A DNA stretch of 29,593 nt from Galbitalea sp036491035. GTDB lineage: Bacteria > Actinomycetota > Actinomycetes > Actinomycetales > Microbacteriaceae. The notes below the pieces were generated by a model. The model was given only the letters and a program-made list of their open reading frames with translations, was not told where the DNA came from and made no database searches. The DNA lies in assembly GCA_036491035.1 (NCBI GenBank), contig DASXCU010000085.1, positions 1 through 29,593 on the forward strand. The letters are read 5' to 3'. How positions within the stretch are numbered: the first letter of the stretch is position 1; every line of letters begins with the position of its first letter. Both the position numbers and the translations under genes were made by a program. Shown piece after piece: positions 23,379-29,593 of this stretch.

Positions 23379-23387
23379 TGTGAGCCG

Positions 23388-24626
23388 ATGATCGCCACCG
23401 AAGACGCGGTCGCCGACCGGGTACTCACCCGGCGCGACCGCGTCGTCGACGCCGTAGTCGCCGGAACTCTCCTGCTCGCGACCATTGGCACGCTGCCGCT
23501 GTCCGCTTCCGCGATGGACGCACCCACTCCCGGACCGCTGGTGCTGGTGCCGTGGGCGATCGCAATCACCGTCCCGTTGGCCCTCCGTCGATCCGCACCC
23601 ACCATCGTCGCGGTGGTCGTCGTGCTGTCGTTCATCGCTGGTCAGGCGCTCCGAGTGCCCGAGGCGGTCGTCAGCCAAATCGCCCCGTTCCTAGCGCTCT
23701 ATACGCTGGGCGCGTGGTCACCGCGGCGGAGGCGAGCGACCGGCGTCCGCATCGCCCTCTCAGTGCTTCTCGCTCTCTGGTTTCTCCTGTCCGTCTCGCT
23801 CAGCAGGATCGATCCGCAATCCGCACCAGCATCGATAGCGCTATCCGGTCTTTCGACGGCTCTCTATCTCGCCGCAGCCATTGCGTTCGGCGACGCGGCG
23901 TGGCGCTCAGCGGTACGCCGCACCGCGCTGGAGCGCCGCACGAACGAGCTCCAGGCCGAACGGGAACTCACGTCCCGTCAGGCGGTGGCCCTCGATCGCA
24001 TCCGCATCGCGCGCGAGCTGCACGATGTCGTCGCGCATCACGTGAGCGTCATGGGTGTGCAGGCGGGTGCCGCCAGGCGCGTCCTCACCACGCGCCCAGA
24101 GAACACCGCCCCCGCGTTGGACGCCCTCCGACACATCGAGGAGAGTTCGCGCCAGGCTGTCGAGGAACTCGGACGAACGGTCACCTGGCTCCGCGGATCG
24201 GACGCCGACGGGGCGGAACCCTCGTTCGCCCCCTCCACGGCGGGTATCGCGCAAATCGATCACGTGATTCGCGAATCAGAGGCATCCGGGATGACTGTCG
24301 AATACACCGTCGAGGGGGACCCGAGCGTGGTCCTGCCATCCACTGCACTGGCGTTGCACCGGATGGTGCAGGAGTCACTAACCAATGTTCGAAAGCACGC
24401 CGGGCCGAGCGAGACAGCGTCAGTGCTGCTGGTCATCCGCTCCGAGCGCATCGATCTCACCATCACCGACTCCGGCGGAACAGATTCGCGCCCGGCGCCC
24501 GGGACCGGGACGGGGACGGGGCAGCTTGGGATGCGGGAGCGCGCGATTGCTGCGGGCGGCACCATCGAAATGGGACCGAGCGTAGACGGCTACCGCGTCC
24601 ACGCCGTGCTGCCGGTGAGACCATGA
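23388..24626 (+). CDS. Two-component sensor histidine kinase (NarL/LuxR-type, HisKA_3)
   Basis: 412 residues. The first ~175 hold about five membrane segments with very short loops (VVDAVVAGTLLLATIGTLPL; LVLVPWAIAITVPLALR; TIVAVVVVLSFIAG; ALSVLLALWFLLSVSL; GLSTALYLAAAIAFG) and no large sensor domain, so it probably senses in the membrane. The phospho-acceptor is H212 in ARELHDVVAHHVSVMG. The ATPase domain contains VQESLTNVRKHA (N box), LTITDSGG and GTGTGQLGMRERAIAAGG. It starts 9 bases after the CPBP stop and may also have a leaderless promoter (TAGTGT at 23376-23381, 6 bases before the ATG). It overlaps the regulator gene by ATGA. Confidence 0.93.
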   Translation: MIATEDAVADRVLTRRDRVVDAVVAGTLLLATIGTLPLSASAMDAPTPGPLVLVPWAIAITVPLALRRSAPTIVAVVVVLSFIAGQALRVPEAVVSQIAPFLALYTLGAWSPRRRRATGVRIALSVLLALWFLLSVSLSRIDPQSAPASIALSGLSTALYLAAAIAFGDAAWRSAVRRTALERRTNELQAERELTSRQAVALDRIRIARELHDVVAHHVSVMGVQAGAARRVLTTRPENTAPALDALRHIEESSRQAVEELGRTVTWLRGSDADGAEPSFAPSTAGIAQIDHVIRESEASGMTVEYTVEGDPSVVLPSTALALHRMVQESLTNVRKHAGPSETASVLLVIRSERIDLTITDSGGTDSRPAPGTGTGTGQLGMRERAIAAGGTIEMGPSVDGYRVHAVLPVRP

Positions 24627-25282
24627 CCCAGCCAATACGGGTAGTACTGGTCGACGACCAGTCGCTGGTGCGCAACGGTTTCCGCATGATCCTCGAATCG
24701 GAGGATGACATCGAGATCGTGGGTGAAGCAGCCGACGGGGAGCGAGCCGTTGAACTCGTCCTGGAAGTCGCGCCCGACGTCGTTGCGATGGACGTTCAGA
24801 TGCCGATCCTCGACGGCCTGGCAGCCACACGACGGATCATCGAACTCGAATCCACCGCGCGCGTTCTCATCCTCACCACCTTCGACCGGGACGATTACCT
24901 GTTCGAGGCACTTACTGCCGGAGCGAGCGGTTTTCTCCTCAAGAACGCGTCGCCGGAAGCCCTCATCGAGGCGATCCGCGTCCTGGCGCGCGGCGACGCA
25001 CTGCTCGCGCCCGAGGTCACGCGTCGTGTCATTCAGCGCTTCGCTGGCCACGAAGTTCGCCCGGTGACCGCGAGTGACACGGAGGCTCTCACCGACCGTG
25101 AGCGGGATGTTGTCGCGTTAGTCGCCCAGGGACTGACCAACGCCGAAGTCGCCGTGAACCTTCACGTCGGGGAGGCAACCGTTAAGACGCACGTATCGCA
25201 CGTCCTGCGAAAACTGGGCCTGCGTGACCGTACTCAGCTCGTGATTTGGGCTTACGAATCCGGGGTGCGCGGTCCCTACTGA
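24623..25282 (+). CDS. Two-component response regulator, NarL/FixJ (LuxR-type HTH)
   Basis: 219 residues. The receiver domain has the acidic pair (VVLVDDQSLVRNG), the phospho-acceptor D57 in VVAMDVQMPILDG and the Lys of GFLLKNASPE. The C-terminal DNA-binding domain is LTDRERDVVALVAQGLTNAE...GEATVKTHVSHVLRKLGLRDR. Its ATG overlaps the kinase stop (ATGA), so they are a cognate pair. It ends 5 bases before the end of the convergent surface-protein gene. Target genes are not known; the CPBP gene and the surface protein are the nearest candidates. Confidence 0.95.
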   Translation: MTQPIRVVLVDDQSLVRNGFRMILESEDDIEIVGEAADGERAVELVLEVAPDVVAMDVQMPILDGLAATRRIIELESTARVLILTTFDRDDYLFEALTAGASGFLLKNASPEALIEAIRVLARGDALLAPEVTRRVIQRFAGHEVRPVTASDTEALTDRERDVVALVAQGLTNAEVAVNLHVGEATVKTHVSHVLRKLGLRDRTQLVIWAYESGVRGPY

Positions 25283-25287
25283 GCCTG

Positions 25288-27261
25288 CTATCGGGCTTCG
25301 CGTCGGCGACGCACGAAGAGTGCGTACGCTCCGACGATAAGTCCAGCGAGCAGTAGGCCAAACGCGATCGACAATGGCGTCTCGACGTCGACGCCGGTTT
25401 CACCCAGCACAGGAACCGAAGGATCGAAGGTGAACCGGTCAGCAGCGCTCGTGCCGCTCACACCGCCGACTGTCGTGACGGTGATGTCGACCGCGCCGCT
25501 CGATGAGGCTGGTGCCACCGCTGTGATCGAGGTATCCGAGTTCACCGTGAAGCTCGCCGCGGTGCCGCCGAATCCGACATCGGACGCCCCGGTGAAGCCG
25601 GTGCCGGTAATTGTTACGGAGGTCCCGCCGGCAACCGCCCCGCGCGAAGGCGTGACATTCGTCACGCTCGGCGCGGCAACGTAGGTGAACTGAGCGGCGA
25701 GGAGCGTCGGGCTTGCGCCGCTCGGCGTCGTCACCCGGACGGTGAACTCACCCGCGGGCCCAGCAGCCGTCGTCGCAGTGATCGTAGTCGGAGACACGAC
25801 GACGAAGCTCGCGACGGGCGTCGCGCCAATCGAAACCGCGGTCGCCCCAGTGAAGTCAGTGCCTGTGATCGTCACATCCGTACCCCCACTGGTGGGACCC
25901 GTGACCGGATTGATCGCGGCCACTGTCGGTGCCGCCACGTAGGTGAACTGCGCGCCGGACGACGCACTGCTCGTTCCGCTCGGCGTTGTCACCCGAACAG
26001 TGAAGTGGCCAGCAGCACTAGCCGCCGTAGTCGCGGTGATCGTGGTCGTCGAGACGACGACGAAGCTCGCCACCGCCGTCGCACCAATCGTCACCGCGGT
26101 GACGCCAATGAAATCCGTACCAGTGATCGTCACAGCCGTGCCACCGGTAGTGGACCCATTGGCCGGGGTGATCGCGGTCGTCGTGGAGACGGGTGGCTGC
26201 GTGACGGTCAGGTGATCCGCGGCGCTCGTTTCGCTCGTTCCATCCGGCGCGACAACCGTGGTGTCCACCGTGCCGACCGCGAGCGCCGTCGGGACAACAG
26301 CCGTGATGCTCGTATCCGAAACGACAGTGAACGAAGCTGCGGGCGTGGGTCCGAAGTCAACCGCCGTCGCTCCGGTGAAGCCCGTTCCTGTAATGGTGAC
26401 GGATGAGGAGGTCCCCTGCTCGACCGTCGCTGGACTGACCGAAGTCACCGTGAGCCCCGGGGAAGTGATTGTGACAAAGCCGTTGCCGCCGTGGTTGGCC
26501 ACGGCAGCCGTGAGCGAGCCCGCGAAGTATGAACCGCCACCGCCACCACCACCGTTTCCACCGTTGTACCTGCCGCCGCCCCCGCCGCTGTAACCGCCGC
26601 CACCACCGCCGGCGAAGCTCGGCGTTCCGCCACCGCCGCCATAACCGCCCCGGCTGGACCCGCCGGCTGCTCCGCTTGCGAGAGAATGCCCACCGTTCCC
26701 GCCGCCGCCGTTGCTGAGTAGGCCGCCACCGCCGCCCGCGGTACTGCCGCCGCCACCGTTTCCACCCGTGCCGCCCGCGCCGCCACCGTTGAGACCGGGC
26801 GTACCCGCAGTAGTGGTGCTCGCCGCTGACGCTGGCGTGTTGGATCCCGCGCCACCGCCGCCACCGGCCGCCGCAAGAATGCCACCTACGTCCGCCGTGC
26901 GGTAGATGAACGATCCGCCACCACCACCGGCGCCGGAACTGTACTCCACACCGTTACCACCGCCACCGCCGACAACCACGTTGAGGGTCTCGCCCGGGGT
27001 CACTGTGAGCGTGCCAGTCAGCTCCGCGCCGCCACCGCCACCGCCGTAGGATGCTCCGCCCTGGGCACCAGCCATATCAATGGAGACCTGAGTTACCCCC
27101 GCCGGAACCGTCCAGGTTTGGAGGCCGCCCGTTACGGAGAAGGTCTGGGAGATGTCACCGGGAGCCGCGTACGCGGGAGCAGCAATCGTGATCGCGGCGA
27201 CAGCCACCACCACGCTAACCGCGAGACCGGCAGCGAGGGCACGCGTGTGGAATGAAGGCAT
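25288..27261 (-). CDS. Secreted glycine-rich IPT/TIG-repeat surface protein with an LGETG tail
   Basis: 657 residues. A signal peptide (FHTRALAAGLAVSVVVAVAA...APAYA) is cut at about residue 32. A short beta-rich segment (TFSVTGGLQTWTVPAGVTQV) leads to a glycine-rich domain, roughly residues 70-270. Four IPT/TIG immunoglobulin-like repeats of ~86 residues follow (GGTAVTITGTDFIGVTAV; GGTDVTITGTDFTGATAV; GGTSVTITGTGFTGASDV). The end has LGETG (619-623), a hydrophobic helix and RRRREAR, the layout of a sortase-anchored wall protein with a variant signal. The ATG at 27261 is preceded by a hairpin holding the only ribosome-site-like bases. It is convergent with the response regulator. An adhesin or surface coat role is likely; no enzyme motif is seen. 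Confidence 0.9.
   Translation of the reverse strand: MPSFHTRALAAGLAVSVVVAVAAITIAAPAYAAPGDISQTFSVTGGLQTWTVPAGVTQVSIDMAGAQGGASYGGGGGGAELTGTLTVTPGETLNVVVGGGGGNGVEYSSGAGGGGGSFIYRTADVGGILAAAGGGGGAGSNTPASAASTTTAGTPGLNGGGAGGTGGNGGGGSTAGGGGGLLSNGGGGNGGHSLASGAAGGSSRGGYGGGGGTPSFAGGGGGGYSGGGGGRYNGGNGGGGGGGSYFAGSLTAAVANHGGNGFVTITSPGLTVTSVSPATVEQGTSSSVTITGTGFTGATAVDFGPTPAASFTVVSDTSITAVVPTALAVGTVDTTVVAPDGTSETSAADHLTVTQPPVSTTTAITPANGSTTGGTAVTITGTDFIGVTAVTIGATAVASFVVVSTTTITATTAASAAGHFTVRVTTPSGTSSASSGAQFTYVAAPTVAAINPVTGPTSGGTDVTITGTDFTGATAVSIGATPVASFVVVSPTTITATTAAGPAGEFTVRVTTPSGASPTLLAAQFTYVAAPSVTNVTPSRGAVAGGTSVTITGTGFTGASDVGFGGTAASFTVNSDTSITAVAPASSSGAVDITVTTVGGVSGTSAADRFTFDPSVPVLGETGVDVETPLSIAFGLLLAGLIVGAYALFVRRRREAR
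25681..26196 (-). repeat. Tandem DNA repeat encoding two near-identical IPT/TIG modules
   Basis: Two consecutive ~258-base units (25681-25938 and 25939-26196) keep long stretches of DNA identity, for example GTGATCGTnGTCG and GACGACGAAGCTCGC in both, with a period of 86 codons. The outer TIG repeats are more diverged. This pattern suggests recent duplication or homogenisation inside the surface-protein gene. Confidence 0.7.
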
Positions 27262-27265
27262 GTTT

Positions 27266-27284
27266 TCGGGAGGCTTCCTCCCGA
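27266..27284 (-). promoter_or_regulatory. Hairpin over the ribosome-binding region of the surface-protein mRNA
   Basis: In the mRNA, UCGGGAGG pairs perfectly with CCUCCCGA around AAG, an 8-pair stem starting 4 bases before the AUG. The GGGAGG arm is the only Shine-Dalgarno-like sequence, 15 bases from the AUG in the open form, and would be masked when the stem is closed. Confidence 0.55.
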
Positions 27285-27434
27285 GGCGTCGGGTTCGCTA
27301 GTGCTAGCCAAGTAGAGCAGCATTCCGTTCGAATAGATACCCACATCGCCGGGACAGCTCAATCCGGGCCTTCGGACCGAGATCCGGCGCTATGACGTTA
27401 CCGGGGCGTTACGCGCCCTCAGTTGAATTCAGTT

Positions 27435-27962
27435 ATGACAAATACCCGTTCACGGCGACTCCCGATCGCCGTTGCCACCACCACCCTTCTCGCCTCCACG
27501 CTCGTCCTTGGACTCGTGGGATGCTCCGCCTCCGGAACCGCCTCGGGCGCCACTTCCGGTGGCTCGAGCGCATCGACGAGCGGCGGTGCGAAGTCGGCGG
27601 CGAAGGTCGACCCGTGCGTCCTCACCGCCGCGGAAGTCGGCGCGACCGTCAACGAGCCGATCACGTCAGCAAAGTCGGATGAGGCCGAGTGCGAGTACAG
27701 CGGAGGGGGAAACTTCTTCTCGGTCAACGTGTTTCCGAAGTCGACGGCGAGCGACTGGAAGACACAGTTGAGGGTTCTCGCCATCACCGGCAAGTCGACG
27801 GCCGTCAGCGGTCTCGGCGACGAGGCGGACGGGCACGGACTGACCCTCGACGTGAAGTCAGGCTCCTACATCCTGAACCTGATCGGCCTCGACGATGCAG
27901 GAACGACGACCTGGCCGAAGTCGGTCGCGCTGGCGAAGGCGATCATCGCGAAGCTGCCATAG
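27435..27962 (+). CDS. Small lipoprotein, DUF3558-like
   Basis: 175 residues. A basic start (TNTRSRRLPIAVATTTLLAS) and hydrophobic stretch end in the lipobox VLGLVGC, followed by a Ser/Gly/Ala linker. The folded part begins DPCVLTAAEVGATVNEPI and has two cysteines (DPC and ECEY) likely to form a disulfide, as in actinobacterial DUF3558-type lipoproteins, whose function is unknown. I take ATG 27435; the in-frame TTG at 27423 is an alternative, and no strong ribosome site is seen for either. It is divergent from the surface-protein gene across 173 bases in which I see no clear promoter, and ends before a strong terminator. Confidence 0.8.
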   Translation: MTNTRSRRLPIAVATTTLLASTLVLGLVGCSASGTASGATSGGSSASTSGGAKSAAKVDPCVLTAAEVGATVNEPITSAKSDEAECEYSGGGNFFSVNVFPKSTASDWKTQLRVLAITGKSTAVSGLGDEADGHGLTLDVKSGSYILNLIGLDDAGTTTWPKSVALAKAIIAKLP

Positions 27963-28032
27963 TCGCGCGGCGAGCATCGTCGCCATCCCAAACCACCGGC
28001 TCGCGCCGTCAGCCGCCGCTTGCGGCAGAAAG

Positions 28033-28062
28033 TAAGAAAAGCCCCGTCCGGGGCTTTTCTTA
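28033..28062. terminator. Strong bidirectional intrinsic terminator
   Basis: A perfect 13-base stem, TAAGAAAAGCCCC with GGGGCTTTTCTTA around loop GTCC. On either strand the GC stem is followed by a T-rich tract. It ends the rightward lipoprotein gene and, 5 bases past the CCA end, the leftward tRNA gene. Confidence 0.9.
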
Positions 28063-28066
28063 TTCC

Positions 28067-28157
28067 TGGCGGAACCGGTGGGATTTGAACCCACGGTGGG
28101 CTCAACACCCACACAACTTTTCGAGAGTTGCACCTTCGGCCGCTCGGACACGGTTCC
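28067..28157 (-). tRNA. tRNA-Ser (anticodon CGA)
   Basis: The minus strand folds as a class II tRNA. The acceptor stem is GGAACCG/CGGTTCC, with the CCA end encoded (28067-28069). The anticodon loop CTCGAAA has anticodon CGA (reads UCG), a long variable arm follows (GTGGGTGTTGAGCCCAC), and the T arm is GTGGGTTCAAATCCCAC. The 91-base length with CCA fits tRNA-Ser. Confidence 0.95.
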
Positions 28158-28216
28158 GGGGAAGAGTTTAGTACACCGGCCGGGTGCCGTATCCCGCCCC
28201 TGACGGAGGCCCCGCC

Positions 28217-28222
28217 TAGGCT
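28217..28222 (+). promoter_or_regulatory. Possible -10 box of a leaderless radA mRNA (TAGGCT)
   Basis: TAGGCT fits TAnnnT and lies 6 bases before the ATG at 28229. There is no Shine-Dalgarno sequence next to that ATG and no good -35. Confidence 0.45.
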
Positions 28223-28228
28223 GGGCGC

Positions 28229-29584
28229 ATGGCACGACCCGCCCCCGCATACCGCTGCACCGAGTGCGGTTGGACGACGGCGAAATGGGTCGGCCAGTGC
28301 GGCGAATGCCAGCAGTGGAATACCGTCGTCGAGAGCGGTGCAACCACATCCCCGCGCGCGGTCGTCCCGATTCGGGTCAGTGCGGCGCGAGCAGCGAAAC
28401 CGATCACCGAGATCGGATCGGCGGACGACGTCACCCACTGGCCGAGCGGCATCGCCGAATTCGACCGCGTTCTCGGCGGGGGAATCGTGCCCGGAGCGGC
28501 CATCCTGCTGAGCGGCGAACCCGGCGTCGGCAAGTCCACGCTCCTGCTCGAGGTTGCATCGCGAGCCGCGGCTCGCGGCATGCGCGTGCTCTACGTCAGC
28601 GCGGAAGAATCCGTCAACCAGGTGCGCATGCGCGCCGCGAGGACGGGCGCGCTGCAGCCGTCGCTCTACCTGGCTGCTGAGGTCGACCTCGCCGTCATCC
28701 TCGGCCAGATCGAACAGGTCGACCCGCAGCTCGTCATCGTCGACTCCGTGCAGACCGTCGCATCCTCCAACTCCGAAGGTCTCGCCGGCGGCCCATCGCA
28801 GGTGCGCGAAGTCGCCTCGACGCTCATCCGGGTCTCCAAGGATCGGAACGTCCCCGTGCTGCTGGTCGGCCACGTCACCAAAGACGGAACCATCGCAGGG
28901 CCTCGACTGCTCGAACATCTCGTGGATGTCGTGCTCCAGTTCGAGGGCGACCGCCAGACCAGCCTGCGCTTCGTTCGATCGCAGAAGAACCGCTTCGGCC
29001 CAACGGATGAGGTTGGCTGCTTCGAGATGACCGGCGACGGCATCGCCGAAGTCGCCGACCCCAGCGGACTGTTCCTCTCCCGCACACGCCAGCCCGTCAG
29101 CGGAACCTGCGTCACCATCGCCGTCGAGGGCCGCCGGGCGCTACCCGTAGAGGTGCAGGCACTCATCGTGAAGTCAACGGCACCGATGCCGCGCCGAGTC
29201 GTCAACGGCGTCGACAGCTCGCGAGTGGCCATGCTGCTCGCCGTGCTCGAGCGCCGATCCAATATGCAGCTGTCCACCTTCGACGTCTACGTCTCGACCG
29301 TCGGCGGCATCCGACTAACCGAGCCCGGCGCCGACCTGGCCATCGCCCTCGCAATCGCCAGCGCCTTCAAGAGCAAGGCGCTCCCGGCGACCACGGCGGC
29401 GATCGGCGAGATCAGCCTGGCCGGCGAGATCCGCCCGGCGTCGTCCGGAAAGCAGCGGGTCGCCGAAGCCAGGCGACTCGGATTCAGCACCGTCATCGAC
29501 TCGCAGGCCGAACAGCTGCACGAAGCACTCCGCGTCGCGTTCGCAAACGCCCGCTCCGACGCGGACGACGTCCCCGCGTTCTGA
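28229..29584 (+). CDS. radA: DNA repair protein RadA
   Basis: 451 residues, the normal full length. RadA is a RecA-like ATPase that helps branch migration and processing of recombination intermediates. The four-cysteine zinc finger is CTECGWTTAKWVGQCGEC near the N-terminus. Walker A is GEPGVGKSTLL, Walker B is VDPQLVIVDSVQ, and the diagnostic KNRFG motif is in SQKNRFGPTDEVG. A Lon-protease-like C-terminal domain follows (SNMQLSTFDVYVSTVGGIRL; IGEISLAGEIRPASSGKQRV). ATG 28229 fits the conserved start. It is preceded by tRNA-Ser and probably transcribed from its own promoter. It is complete, with its TGA 9 bases before the window end. Confidence 0.98.
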   Translation: MARPAPAYRCTECGWTTAKWVGQCGECQQWNTVVESGATTSPRAVVPIRVSAARAAKPITEIGSADDVTHWPSGIAEFDRVLGGGIVPGAAILLSGEPGVGKSTLLLEVASRAAARGMRVLYVSAEESVNQVRMRAARTGALQPSLYLAAEVDLAVILGQIEQVDPQLVIVDSVQTVASSNSEGLAGGPSQVREVASTLIRVSKDRNVPVLLVGHVTKDGTIAGPRLLEHLVDVVLQFEGDRQTSLRFVRSQKNRFGPTDEVGCFEMTGDGIAEVADPSGLFLSRTRQPVSGTCVTIAVEGRRALPVEVQALIVKSTAPMPRRVVNGVDSSRVAMLLAVLERRSNMQLSTFDVYVSTVGGIRLTEPGADLAIALAIASAFKSKALPATTAAIGEISLAGEIRPASSGKQRVAEARRLGFSTVIDSQAEQLHEALRVAFANARSDADDVPAF

Positions 29585-29593
29585 GCCCGCGGT

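Noticed and set aside
26520..27060. CCGCCACCG-type simple repeats as a possible CRISPR or minisatellite
   Set aside because: They are codons of the glycine-rich domain on the minus strand; no regular spacer-repeat structure.
1..29593. Insertion sequences, integrases, phage genes or CRISPR arrays
   Set aside because: None found; no transposase-like frame, terminal repeat pair or direct-repeat array could be supported.

Overview
The window is high-GC DNA, gene dense, with short intergenic gaps, many ATGA/GTGA stop-start overlaps and frequent GTG starts. Several genes seem to start right after a TAnnnT -10 box, which suggests leaderless mRNAs. Together with CUT1 sugar transporters that lack their own ATPase, a DUF3558-like lipoprotein and an LGETG wall-sorting tail, this points to an Actinomycetota chromosome. 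Microbacteriaceae is my best guess; the genus cannot be read from the sequence.

Region 1 (1-8736) is an amine-use locus. A leftward set encodes a PuuP-like APC permease, a copper/topaquinone amine oxidase, an aldehyde dehydrogenase and a small membrane protein. Downstream is a LacI-type regulator and the start of a Gfo/Idh/MocA gene that runs off the left edge. Near-identical LacI-type palindromes lie just after the -10 boxes of both the permease promoter and the Gfo/Idh promoter, so one regulator may tie the two together. A second APC permease diverges to the right.

Region 2 (8762-11312), leftward: a RibD-C/DHFR-like reductase, preceded by a translationally coupled pair of an ERG4/ERG24-like (sterol C14/C7 reductase family) membrane protein and a short-chain dehydrogenase.

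Region 3 (11400-22143) is the most striking. Eight tightly packed leftward genes encode four consecutive, divergent Gfo/Idh/MocA oxidoreductases, a lipoprotein sugar-binding protein, two ABC permeases and a GH42-type glycosidase. A divergent LacI regulator and three copies of an ACGCAACCGGTTTAGT-like operator sit at the head. The likely task is uptake and oxidative processing of an unusual glycoside or oligosaccharide. An oxidation-elimination glycan route is a reasonable hypothesis but is not shown by the sequence.

Region 4 (22144-27962) holds a frameshifted SDR remnant, a CPBP-family membrane protease-like gene, a histidine kinase/LuxR response-regulator pair, a convergent glycine-rich IPT/TIG surface protein with a hairpin over its ribosome-binding region, and a DUF3558-like lipoprotein. 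Region 5 (28033-29584) is conserved core: a strong bidirectional terminator, tRNA-Ser(CGA) and radA.
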